In this document: positions 1 through 10,569 of the stretch, in pieces
Layout of the letters: each line of letters begins with the position of its first letter
Numbering within the stretch: position 1 is the first letter of the stretch
NCBI GenBank assembly: GCA_027923505.1
Contig: BROI01000002.1
Span: 1,798,001-1,862,000, forward strand
Source: Mayamaea pseudoterrestris
Taxonomy: Eukaryota > Bacillariophyta > Bacillariophyceae > Sellaphorales > Sellaphoraceae
Length of the DNA stretch: 64,000 bases
Direction: 5' to 3'
Position numbers and translations under genes: made by a program
Notes under the pieces: model-generated
Seen by the model: the letters and a program-made list of their open reading frames with translations, nothing else
What the model was told of the DNA's origin: nothing
The model's database searches: none

Positions 1-3000
1 TTACATTCATGTTTGTTGACATGATGGGCTAGGCATTTTGATACATGCACCTTATTATCCACACCATGGATGCTATAGGTGATACTTGGCAGATCCAACA
101 ACTTGTTGGATCTGCGAGCAGTGCACCTCAAGAGGCAAGCCAGACTGCCGGAATGACCCACAGAGCCTAGAATACAACAAACATGAAGTTTAATAGTGAA
201 TGGGACTGCTAGTTTTGTTGTTTTGGGTGTGGAACCCATCACCGTGCCAGGAGTTTCCGCACATTCAACAAATGGTTGAATGTGCCAGCAGTGCACCCTT
301 TTTGGCTACAGGGATCATCAGCATTGCCTGCTGAGCCCTCCAATCCCTTTCCATTCATGTTTGTTGACATGATGGGCTAGGCATTTTGACACATGCACCT
401 CATTATCCACACCATGGATGCTATTGGTGATACTTGGCAGATCCAGCAACTTGTTGGATCTGCGAGCAGTGCACCTCAAGAGGCAAGCCAGACTGCCGGA
501 ATGGCCCACAGAGCCTAGAATACAACTAACATGAAGTTTAATAGTGAATGGGACTGATTGTCTTGTTGTTTTGGGTGTGGAACCCATCACCATGCCAGGA
601 AACTCTGCACATTCAACCTATGGTTGAATGTGCCAGCAGTGCACCCTTTTTGGCTACAGGGATCATCAGCATTGCCTGCTGAGCCCTCCAATCCATTTCC
701 ACTCATGTTTGTTGACATGATGGGCTAGGCATTTTGACACATGCACCTCATTATCCACACCATGGATGCTATTGGTGATACTTGGCAGATCCAGCAACTT
801 GTTGGATCTGCGAGCAGTGCACCTCAAGAGGCAAGCCAGACTGCCGGAATGGCCCACAGAGCCTAGAATACAACTAACATGAAGTTTAATAGTGAATGGG
901 ACTGCTAGTCTTGTCGTTTTGGGTGTGGAACCCATCACCATGCCAGGAAACTCCGCACATTCAACAAATGGTTGAATGTGCCAGCAGTGCACCCTTTTTG
1001 GCTACAGGGATCATCAGCATTGCCTGCTGAGCCCTCCAATCCCTTTCCATTCATGTATGTTGACATGATGAGCTAGGCATTTTGACACATGCACCTCATT
1101 ATCCACACCATGGATGCTATGGGTGATACTTGGCAGATCCAGCAACTTGTTGGATCTGCGAGCAGTGCACCTCAAGAGGCAAGCCAGACGGCTGGAATGG
1201 CCCACATAGCCTAGAATACAACTAACATGAAGTTTAATAGTGAATAGGACTTATAGTCTTGTCATTTTGGGTGTGGAACACATCACCATGCCAGGAAACT
1301 CTGCACATTCAACAAATGGTTGAATGTGCCAGCAGTGCACCCTTTTTGGCTACAGGGATCATCAGCATTGCCTGCTGAGCCCTCCAATCCCTTTCCATTC
1401 ATGTTTGTTGACATGATGGGCTAGGCATTTTGACACATGCACCTCATTATCCATCACCATGGATGCTATTGGTGATACTTGGCAGATCCAGCAACTTGTT
1501 GGATCTGCGAGCAGTGCACCTCAAGAGGCAAGCCAGACTGCCGGAATGGCCCACATAGCCTAGAATACAACTAACATGAAGTTTAATAGTGAATGGGACT
1601 GATAGTCTTGTCGTTTTGGGTGTGGAACCCATCACCATGCCAGGAAACTCCGCACATTCAACAAATGGTTGAATGTGCCAGCAGTGCACCCTTTTTGGCT
1701 ACAGGGATCATCAGCATTGCCTGCTGAGCCCTCCAATCCCTTTCCATTCATGTTTGTTGACATGATGGGCTAGGCATTTTGACACATGCACCTCATTATC
1801 CACACCATGGATGCTATTGGTAATACTTGGCAGATCCAGCAACATGTTGGGTCTGCGAGCAGCGCACCTCAAAAGGCAAGCCAGAATGCCGGAATGGCAC
1901 ACAGACCCTAGAATACAACTATCATGAAGTTTAATAGTGAATGGGACCAATAGTCTTGTCGTTTTGGGTGTGGAACCCATCACCATGCCAGGAAACTCCG
2001 CACATTCAACAAATGGTTGAATGTGCCAGCAGTGCACCCTTTTTGGCTACAGGGATCATCAGCATTGCCTGCTGAGCCCTCCAATCCCTTTCCATTCATG
2101 TTTGTTGACATGATGGGCTAGGCATCTTGACACATGCACCTTATTATCCATTACCATGGATGCTATTGGTGATACTTGGCAGATCCAGCAACTTGTTGGA
2201 TCTGCGAGCAGTGCACCTCAAGAGGCAAGCCGGACTGCCGGAATGGCCCACCGACCCTAGAATCCAACTAATAAGATTTTTAAGAGTGAATGGGACTGAT
2301 AGTCTTGTCGTTTTGGGTGTGGAACCCATCACCATGCCAGGAGACTCCGCACATTCAACAAATGGTTGAATGTGCCAGCAGTGCACCCTTTTTGGCCACA
2401 GGGATCATCAGCATTGCCTGCTGAGCCCTCCAATCCCTTTCCATACCTGTTTGTTGACATGATGGGCTAGGCATTTTGACACATGCACCTCATTATCCAC
2501 ACCATGGATGGTATTGGTGATACTTGGCAGATCCAGCAACTTGTTGGATCTGCAAGCAGTGCACCTCAAGAGGCAAGCCAGACTGCCGGAATGGCCCACA
2601 TAGCCTAGAACACACCTAACATGAAGTTAAATAGTGAATGAGACCAATAGTCTTGTTGTTTTGGGTGTGGAACCCAGCATCATGCCAGGAGACTCCGCAC
2701 ATTCAACAAATGGTTTAATGTGCCAGCAGTGCACCCTTTTTGGCTGCAGGGATCATCAGCATTGCCTGCACAGCCCTCCAATTTTTTTTCATTCATGTTT
2801 GTTGACATGATGGGCTAGGCATTTTGACACATGCATTTTCATTATCCACACCATGGATGGTATTGGTGATACTTGGCAGATCCAGCAACTTGTTGGATCT
2901 GCAAGCAGTGCACCTCAAGAGGCAAGCCAGACGGCTGGAATGGCCCACCGACCCTAGAATATAACAATCATGGATCTTAACATTGACTGTGAATGGGACT

Positions 3001-3025
3001 GATAGTTTTGTCATTGATGGTGTGA
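1..3025. repeat. Satellite A: tandem array of a 348-bp unit, nine copies
   Basis: The landmark TGTTGACATGATG recurs at 14, 362, 710, 1059, 1406, 1755, 2103, 2452 and 2800, giving a period of 347 to 349 bp. Copies are highly alike; the last one (from about 2760) is the most diverged and fades out near 3025, about 240 bp before the first gene. Each unit holds two strong inverted repeats, for example 90-114 and 259-285. The minus strand of several units has a recurrent open frame of about 108 codons; because 348 is a multiple of three this is expected from repetition, and it resembles no known family. The array begins before the window. Confidence 0.97.
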
Positions 3026-3262
3026 AAACTTTTGACTCAAACTGAAGAGCAGCTGAATTTTGGTCATCCTCGAGTTTGTCGTACTGGTTACTTTAAGCCA
3101 CTGCGACGGCTTGGATCTCGAGGCGCGCCGTTCGTCTCGTTTTGATCCACCATGAGATGCTGTTCCAGAGCTTGCAGCAATCGCAAAATAAGCTGCTCGG
3201 GGCTATCAAACACTCCATGCGCGAGTAAGACTCTCCCAGCTCATTCTTAAGACTAAGCCAAC

Positions 3263-5092
3263 ATGAATCGATTCGGCCGAAACGCTCGTGAGGATCCTCG
3301 ACGAGCCATGACGCAGCGCATGCAAGCTCACTCCGTCCAGCTGCGCAAGCGCCGCAAGGAGGAGCGTCTGACGGCGAGACGGCTACTTGGAACAACTGTC
3401 ATGAATGATGATATAGCTGCAGCTGCAAACGATGGGTCAAATGCCATGATATTGGCTCCATCTCTGATCATTCGATACTTTTTGGAACATCCCTTTGACT
3501 TGCAGCATTTTGCGAATCTACAAGAGCTTGTCGCAAGTCAACAGGGAAGGGAATATCTACTGCAAATGATTGCAGACAATGCTGATATTTGCAAAAATGT
3601 TGTTTCGCAGCTCTCAGCAAGTCTACAAAAGCCGGCATACCAACGAATCGTATTGACGATTCTTCAAGAAATTGCCATGATGACGAAGAACTTTGCGTCT
3701 TTAACCGAAGACTACTACGGACGGCAACCACTTTCTTGGCAAATTCTCATGACACGAGATTCACTGCTGCTGCCATCACTACTCTCGCTTCCAACTGATT
3801 CTGGAGATCCTCAAACAAGTCTCCAAACAGCCGCACTAACAACGCTTGGCATGTTGGTGCAGCAGCAATCATCTTCGAGTGCCGCTATTGCGTTTTGTTT
3901 GAACCATTGGGTAGACTACTTGCTGCAAGCATTGCCGAGCTCGAGTTTTTGCTGCGCCGCAGTGCTGCGGCAGGATGCAACGACCTACGGCATGCAGTTT
4001 TTTTCAGAGCCGTTTCAAAACGCAAACTATTTGATGGCGTTGTTTCAATGCCAAGGGAATGATTCTGATGACTCTGAACAAAATTCCCGAACCATTGTCC
4101 ATGCGGCATGGATGCTGCAGGGATTATCGTTTCGAGAGGATGCCGTCGTTGACTTTATTTGTCGCGATGCTGCCCTTTTTGACACGGTCCTCCAGGCCTT
4201 TAATCATGCGACTATCAATGACGACCAACAACTGTCAGTTCCACTGTTACAAGCCTTTTGCAATCTGGCCACGGCCTGCCATGGGAAGTACGTGAGCTTG
4301 TTCTTATCGCGACCTGATTTTGTCGAGTCACTGTCGCGACTACTTTACGAAGGAAGAATAATGGATTCAGTTCCCATGGCGGGTAGCCTGCTCGTGGATT
4401 ACGGACTGGAGCAGCATCCATCGACAACGATTGCAGGTCCAGCCCTGTTGCCGGGGCTGGTGCAAGCTCTGCTGCATGTCAAGTATGATTGGAGAGCGCA
4501 GGCAGTGGCGGCCATTGCGACGGCATTTGATGTATCGACGCTGCAGCCACCCGACCATGTTCCTCTTACATTGCCGCAGTCACCGACACCAGCCTACAAC
4601 CTGAAAATCATTTATGCGGCCGCCGAGCAAGTACTATGGCGAACTGCCTCCTTGCGAGTTCCAATACTCGAGTCAATCGCAACCTTGATACGACCCAACG
4701 ACATGAACGCAACTTTTGGTGCGCTTGCCGTGCTGGACTTGCTGTTTCAGTGCCTCCTCGAAAGCCGCGTATTGTTTGAAAGCGTTCAAGGCCCTCGCCG
4801 GCTGGATGAGCTTTGCAATCATTACGGCAGTGGTGAGTCGCTTGGATCTGATCTAGCCGAAGCGCAAGCCATTGCGGCACATTTGCTCGACCTCTATTTT
4901 AACGACTCGGAGGATGAGGATGACAATGAGGACAATTATGATGGCTCAACGAAGCAGACGGCGATGAACAGTCAATTTACCTTTGATTTGACACCGGTTA
5001 ATAACTTTTCGATGCAACAGTCATTCAACGAACCTACGGCGTCAGCTCAAGGGCGTGGTCGCGGTCGCACCTTGCCTGCCTGGATGCAATAA
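3263..5092 (+). CDS. Importin-alpha-like ARM-repeat protein
   Basis: Single exon, 609 residues. A basic N-terminal stretch (residues 8-45, with QLRKRRKEERLTARR) resembles the importin-beta-binding domain of importin alpha. It is followed by helical ARM-type repeats over about residues 60-530; HAAWMLQGLS and LLQAFCNLATA echo the importin-alpha repeat core. The C-terminus has an acidic patch (DSEDEDDNEDNYDG) and a short RGRGRGR stretch. Importin alpha links nuclear-localisation signals to importin beta, but the regular Trp/Asn ladder is not clear here, so this is a divergent relative or another ARM adaptor. The start ATG at 3263 (context CCAACATGAA) is the first in frame and begins the basic domain. 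It lies between satellite A and a convergent neighbour. Confidence 0.65.
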   Translation: MNRFGRNAREDPRRAMTQRMQAHSVQLRKRRKEERLTARRLLGTTVMNDDIAAAANDGSNAMILAPSLIIRYFLEHPFDLQHFANLQELVASQQGREYLLQMIADNADICKNVVSQLSASLQKPAYQRIVLTILQEIAMMTKNFASLTEDYYGRQPLSWQILMTRDSLLLPSLLSLPTDSGDPQTSLQTAALTTLGMLVQQQSSSSAAIAFCLNHWVDYLLQALPSSSFCCAAVLRQDATTYGMQFFSEPFQNANYLMALFQCQGNDSDDSEQNSRTIVHAAWMLQGLSFREDAVVDFICRDAALFDTVLQAFNHATINDDQQLSVPLLQAFCNLATACHGKYVSLFLSRPDFVESLSRLLYEGRIMDSVPMAGSLLVDYGLEQHPSTTIAGPALLPGLVQALLHVKYDWRAQAVAAIATAFDVSTLQPPDHVPLTLPQSPTPAYNLKIIYAAAEQVLWRTASLRVPILESIATLIRPNDMNATFGALAVLDLLFQCLLESRVLFESVQGPRRLDELCNHYGSGESLGSDLAEAQAIAAHLLDLYFNDSEDEDDNEDNYDGSTKQTAMNSQFTFDLTPVNNFSMQQSFNEPTASAQGRGRGRTLPAWMQ

Positions 5093-5355
5093 TAAGAACC
5101 CAATCAATGCAAAACGGTAGACGATATATTTTCACATAGAGCTACTAAATAACTGGTGGCCTATATATAACCTCATACTAATGCCATTACATTCATCACA
5201 TACATCACAAATAGCAGCGACAGAACCCAGCATGGTTCATGCACCAGTCGTTCCGTTGACTGGTTGTTGCATTTTCACATTTGTCTACACATCACAGTTC
5301 CTACAATACCGTTTCACTCCGCCTAACAAGTGGATCATGCACCATCATGTGTGCA
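5093..5355. other. Short intergenic region between convergent genes
   Basis: The region between the stops of the ARM-repeat gene (plus) and the EDR2-C gene (minus) is AT-rich and should hold both 3' UTRs. I see no conserved open frame or RNA gene. Confidence 0.6.
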
Positions 5356-6753
5356 TCATCTCGAAATATGCCACGCCTTTAATGGATCCGGTCCATGAAT
5401 CCGAATTGACCCAAGCATTTGCTCCGGCAGCTCTTCCGGCGTGTCGCCCTGAATCACCAAACCAATGTCCACCGTCAGTGCGCTCATGTAGCGCCGGCAA
5501 ACGCTGACAATGCGCTTGGCCGTCGCACTGCCCGAACCAATGTCCAGTGTGCTCATTATTAATGGCTGCTGCTCATGCAAATGACCATTCGCAGCAACAC
5601 TTGGATGCAACACATGCTGCACCGGCAACTTCTTTCCAATAATCGCCGGCGTTCCCGTCACCAACTTGCGGACCACCCATGGTCCTTCTGCGACCAATGG
5701 AATGAGCTTGAGTCGCTCATTCTTGTAGTCGTCATTGCCCATGAGCCACTTGGCCAGCGTTCGTTCGGCAGTCGAAAGCTTGGCGTCAAGCTTGATTGGT
5801 GTGGCACACATGTAGGGAGCGAGCTTCGTTGGAACATGCCAGTAGAGCACCATGACACCCCACGGAAACTGAAAGTTGATTGCCAAGGTTGGTTCGGATC
5901 GCAAACGTCCCTCCAAAACCAAGTGGAGTCTGATTGGAAGAAGGTAAACAAGGCATAACGTTAGTATTCCTGATGCAGCGAACAGAGACATTCGCAACCC
6001 GCTTTCTACTGTATCACTTTCATAAACTCACTTGTCATGAATCATGGACAATCGTCCTCCCCCAGTTTCCTCCGGCGCACCATGCGTGTTCAGCAGCAGC
6101 AAGTCGCATCCCCGCGCCGTGAGCATGAAGGGACCACTCGTCGTTTTTTGGCGCCCATTCGTCAAATAGTGTTCCGAGCGCACCTTGAAGAGGCTAATGG
6201 GCGGCTCGCTCCAGCAGTTGCGGTTGCGCGTCGCCGAGACGGGAAAGCGAGGAAAGGTTGGCAGTGGAGCAACGTCCGTGGTAGTGGCGCCACTAGACGT
6301 GACTGACTTGTTGGACGCGGCAACGTCAACTTGCTGCTGCTGCGTCATCCAGAATCGTTTCGAGTCATTGTCATCAATGCCATTGCTGTCGTCGTTGTCA
6401 TCATCATCCTGCTCCTGCGCGTCAAACGGATCACTCATGGCGCGTTGGTGCAGGCGGTGCTTGAGCGACTTGATTGACGATGAATCCGAGCAAGACGTGG
6501 TTGTTGACGTGGTGGTTGGAGAAGAGCTGCGATCTTGAATAGCCTTATCCAAGACAATGTCACGGTGACTTTCATTTTGAGACGCTCGCTCCTGCGATCG
6601 AGCCCTTGGTGGCGGCGAGTTGATGTGATGTTCGGCCCGACGCGAAACGGAGGCGCGAAACATATTGCCCGTCTGCTGCTTGTCGTCGTCTTCGTTAACG
6701 CTGTGATCGACAGTTCCACAGGCAAAGCAACTCAATGAATCGAGTGCAGTCAT
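5356..6753 (-). CDS. EDR2 C-terminal (DUF1336) domain protein, two exons
   Basis: Exons (minus strand) 6753-6032 and 5929-5356 are joined across a 102-bp GT-AG intron (5930-6031, donor GTGAGTTT, acceptor AATCAG). The join keeps frame through IHDKLHLVLEG and gives 431 residues. The second half matches the plant EDR2 C-terminal domain: CWSEPP, VRSEHYL, a DLLLLNT segment, NFQFPWG, LIPLVAEGPWVVRK, DIGSGSATA and PEELPEQMLGSIR. The first half is low-complexity (Ser/Thr, acidic run DDDDNDDSNGIDDND) and probably disordered. In plant EDR2 this domain follows PH and START lipid-binding domains; neither is seen here. The start chosen is the ATG at 6753 (MTALDSL); an in-frame ATG at 6879 would add 42 residues that look like leader sequence. 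Function is unknown, perhaps membrane or lipid linked. Confidence 0.85.
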
Positions 6754-7239
6754 GTATGTATACGTGCAGTTGCTTATTCCTTGAAAAAGCTTATTGGCAC
6801 GACTTGTATAAATCGATGTCTTTCGCAGAACAAATTGATGGATGGATGAATCGATGAAGATGAAACAGCTTTCGATCAATCAGCCTCCACTTCTAGCCAA
6901 CCCAGATTCTATTAAGCTTAACAGCAGCAACTGATGCAAGAGTTTAAGAGCTACTGTGTATAAAAACTTGGCTTGCGTTTCCATGCAAGGACTTTGGAAG
7001 AGGCGCGCCGCAAGCGATGCGTTGGAGGGAAATTGTGTGTGCGACACGCGCGAAATTTCACCTCGCCGCAAAATCGCTCAATCGTGACGTCACAATGACT
7101 CATTTAGAACCGCTAAGACTTGCAAAGAGTGTCGCAGGATCCCAGTCGACCACCATGGCGCTCGGTCCACACAAAACGCTGCTCTGCTAGTTAATTGCAG
7201 CAGCGCGTCTCTCTGATTCTGGCTAGCGTACAAATAGAC
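6754..7239. promoter_or_regulatory. Shared upstream region of the EDR2-C gene and LSM4
   Basis: These 486 bp separate two divergent starts. A perfect palindrome TGACGTCA lies at 7085-7092 and TGACTCA, within ATGACTCAT, at 7096-7102, only three bases apart. These are classical bZIP (CRE and AP-1) sites; algal aureochromes and other bZIPs recognise TGACGT. Use in vivo is inferred. Confidence 0.55.
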
Positions 7240-7918
7240 ATGGTGAGTAAGCCATTGAATTATGTTTGCGTCAGAGTGCTTGTAGCTGGATTATTCACTT
7301 CTACATAATGAACCTCTTTTTCTCGCTCTCATTCACTCTCACTCTCGTTCCACTTCACACACACAGCTCCCACTCACTCTACTGAAAGCAGCTACTGGCT
7401 CTCCCATTCTCGTCGAACTCAAGGACGGCGACACATACAATGGTCGCCTGCAGTCGTGTGACGCGTGGATGAACATGAATCTGGGTGGCGGCGCCGACGT
7501 GATTTGCACCAGCTCCTCGGGCGAATCCTTCACCAAGCTTCCGCAAGGAATTTATATCAGAGGATCGAGCATTAAGTACTTGAGACTGCCGCCAACGGTA
7601 CTGGAGCAAGCGGCGCAACTGGAAGTGACGCAGCAGCAAGAGTATCAAGCGGGAAGAAGTAGTGGACGAGGATCAAGAGGTGGTGGACGACAGTTTGGCG
7701 GTCGAAGTAGTAGTAACAATCGAGATGGAGGAGGAGGACGCGGAGGAAGGGAAGGCGGTCGCGGAGGGAGAGATGGAGGTGGGCGTGGAAGAGGAAGTGG
7801 CGGACGAGGGAGGAGTAGCGATGGCGGCGGTCGAGGCGGACGTGGGGGAAGCAGCAGTCGAGGTGGAGGACGAGGCGGACGAACCTCCGAGTCGGGACGA
7901 ACGCTTGCGCCGTCATGA
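7240..7918 (+). CDS. LSM4: U6 snRNA-associated Sm-like protein LSm4
   Basis: Exon 1 is the start codon alone (7240-7242). A 124-bp GT-AG intron (7243-7366, donor GTGAGT, pyrimidine-rich ending CACACACAG) follows, then exon 2 7367-7918; the product is 184 residues. It begins MLPLTLLKAATGSPILVELK, very close to LSm4 of other eukaryotes. The Sm fold is complete: Sm1 with ELKDGDTYNGRLQSCDAWMN, Sm2 with IYIRGSSIKYLRLP (ends near residue 75). LSm4 belongs to the LSm2-8 ring (U6 snRNA, splicing) and the LSm1-7 ring (mRNA decapping). The last 90 or so residues are almost only Gly, Arg and Ser, an RGG tail as in other LSm4 proteins. The ATG-only exon is required: without it the frame lacks the conserved first residue. 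Confidence 0.96.
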
Positions 7919-8317
7919 TGTGACAATTTGTAATTCATTAATTATTGATAGCATATATGATGATTATATGATATGCATTTTTATGTTATCTTCTACATTC
8001 GACACATTAATCCATATCGTTCTTCCGCATGGCGATGTAGGTATTGTATTCCCACTCGCCGCTTACGAAATCTGCATGCTGCAAAGGAAACTTGTTAAAC
8101 CTTTGTTCCCCATCCATTCTATTGTTGATTCAAATCTATTACTCGAATTATGATGTACGCATAGCCATCGCTACGATCAACTTCGTTTAGCTGAGATGCA
8201 AACTCATAAATGCAAAATCACATCAATATGATATACCTAACGCAAGCAAAGCAGACTAGTAGAATGTTTTAAAGTATATATGCAAGACAAGAAACAAGAA
8301 AATGCTGCGCAAAGCAA

Positions 8318-10166
8318 CTAAAAGTACTCGTCCGAGGGACGAATGGCAGCAGTACTCTTGCTTCGCGGCGACATTTCCCTTGGTGGCTTGTAGTCGCTGC
8401 TGCTGGCGCGCTTGCTGGATAAACTCTTGGAACTGCTGCGACTCTTGCTGCGAGACGACTTGCGGCCCTCCGACTTGGATCGAGACGACCGAAAGACGCC
8501 GTCGCCAGCCTTGTGACTCTTGCGCGACTTGCGGCTTCTGCCTCCATCGTCGTCGTCATCCGTAAGCAGCCGTCGGCTTCGAGACGTTTCTCGATATCGT
8601 GATCTTCGTGCCACGGCAAACGCCAGAAAGGTTGCCACAAACAGCAAAAACGATGCCGTCAGTGCAACGTTTGCAAGAAGCTTTTGAATTGCCGATTCTT
8701 GCGGCGCGGCCGAGTAGCCCGTCGCCGTTGAAGTAACCGTTCCAGAGTAAAAGCCCGAAATTGTCTTGCCAAAGGTTGTATCTCCATACTTGACCTGCAG
8801 AATGGTTCCTTGCGCATGAGCCAATGAAATGCATTCCGCCTCGCATGTGTAAGAGTCGTGCGAGTAAAACTTCCAGCACTGGTTGATCAAGTCTTCGTCG
8901 TCCTTTCCATCGTCTCCGATAAAGTAACCATCCTGGTAGGTCGGATAGTCGACGCAGGACGTGCAGTACTTGAAATCCTCGTAGACATCGTTCAGTTGCG
9001 TGAGCGTGTATTCCTGCGTATCATACCACCAGTCATAGGCCCAGCTGTAGGAATTGTCGTCATCCGTATTGTCCTTGCTTCCCAAGTCAATGTCGCTCTG
9101 CATGCCAAAGTCGTCATACGTCATGCCCGACGACGTGTCTGGCGTAATGCAGTACTCATCCGTGTAGAGACCCATTTGGAACTTGGCGTAGGCCGTTGGC
9201 ATGACTCCAGCATATAGTGTATTGCCACTGCTGTCGTAACCAATCTGCCGGCAGTCCTCGTCCGTCATGTACGAGAGTCCAGCGAGTGCAACAACGTACT
9301 CGTACTCATCAATAGCCCAAACGTGCTTTGAGATTTGCTCAATGTACTGGTAAAACTCTTGCCGGTAAACGCCAAGCAACACCCATTCAGTGTCTGGATT
9401 GTGACAATCCAACATGCTCGCTGGATCATCTCCATAGTACTCGTCGTACTCGCCGCCTTGGTAGTTTGGATTGACGTACTGCACAAAGAGGGAGATGGAG
9501 TATAATTGAGTAAAAGGACAATAGCAAGTCTCATGTGTATCGCGCATTAACAGGAACGATGATACTCACAGCAGCCCAAAGCATCCACCTTGAACAAGCC
9601 TGTCCATCATTTCCATTCTTATCATTGGAATGCGAATCCTCTTTATCGTGATCGCAGTCGACAAAGCCTCCAAGCATGCGATACGCTTGCGCCCACTTGT
9701 CGTAGTCCGCACTGGGATCCGCCAAGTAATTGGCAGAATGCGTCATGCTACTCGATCCGCCACTGGAGAACCAACTGAGATTGCGACTGCGCAGCGTCTC
9801 CAGCTGCGTTTCCGACAGCTGCTCCAATTGACTCGCCGGAGGCTTGATGGAGCGCTTCTGCAGCCACTCGCGCGCCTTGACGCGGCGCTCCTGCATGCGC
9901 CGCTTGCGCGCCTCCACCTCAAACGTCACCTCCACTTCGGCAATGCGAAACTGATTCGTCGCATTGCTATGCTTGTCAAAGGTTTCCATGGTTCCAGACT
10001 GACTGAGAAGAGTATTGGAGCGTGGTAGCGGCTTGTGTAAATGGTTTCGTTGAAGGCTTGCTGCAGCAGCACCTTCCGGATAGATACTGCTTGCTGCAGC
10101 AGATACATTCACTGCGACGAGCAGCAGCAGTATTATTGATGATTGAAGAGCTATGCAAGTCGTCAT
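8318..10166 (-). CDS. Secreted/type I membrane protein with Tyr/Asp-rich lumenal part and Ser/Arg-rich tail
   Basis: Exons (minus) 10166-9570 and 9478-8318 flank a 91-bp GT-AG intron (9479-9569); the join reads WMLWAAYVNPNYQGG. The product has 585 residues. From the ATG at 10166 there is a clear signal peptide (hydrophobic IILLLLVAVNVSAAAS); an in-frame ATG at 10271 would bury it. A basic coiled segment (ARKRRMQERRVKAREW) follows, then a domain of about 300 residues rich in Tyr, Asp and Cys. Near the C-terminus is one transmembrane helix (NVALTASFLLFVATFLAFAV), then a basic tail full of SR/KS pairs. This predicts a type I protein with an acidic lumenal or outer domain and a positively charged cytosolic tail. 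I do not recognise the family; it resembles uncharacterised stramenopile membrane proteins only in general design. Confidence 0.85.
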
Positions 10167-10271
10167 GATGGTAGCCGTCAATGGCAAGCGAGAAGACGGT
10201 CGAGACGAACAGTCGCTCTCACTGCCGAACGTGTGGTTGCAGTCTCTGCAGCGTGATGGCAAGTCCGCCAT

Positions 10272-10569
10272 GGTCGAAACGCTGTGTGTGGTCGATGCAC
10301 GCCGCGTGAACCCTCGTTTGGTTCGCCGATGCGGCGTCCGTTGAGTTCGGCGAGGAAAGGTATCTTTGGCGTCTCTCGACGCGTGGTGTCGAGGTCTGTC
10401 CGTGGCTAGAAACCAAATCGTACCGTTACTGACATTTGCAACGACATGACGTAAACAAGGTTGGGTGCTCCCGTCGGCACTGACTTTGAAGTTGGGTGAA
10501 AGGTTGGAATATCAGTGGGCTGCTGAGATGTATGAAATACTGCTAACTTTACCAATTGCAAAGCGTTTA
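10272..10569. other. Upstream region of the membrane-protein gene; no gene seen
   Basis: Non-repetitive DNA between the membrane-protein gene and the first satellite B copy. Short open frames exist on both strands but none has coding character or a recognisable domain. Confidence 0.5.

Noticed and set aside
318-2599. Recurrent minus-strand open frame of about 108 codons in satellite A
   Set aside because: The frame repeats only because the unit length is a multiple of three. It has no known domain, no plausible gene context and several units have stops or lost starts.
7572-7938. Pro-rich and Glu-rich open frames overlapping the end of LSM4
   Set aside because: They are other-frame readings of the Gly/Arg-coding tail of LSM4.
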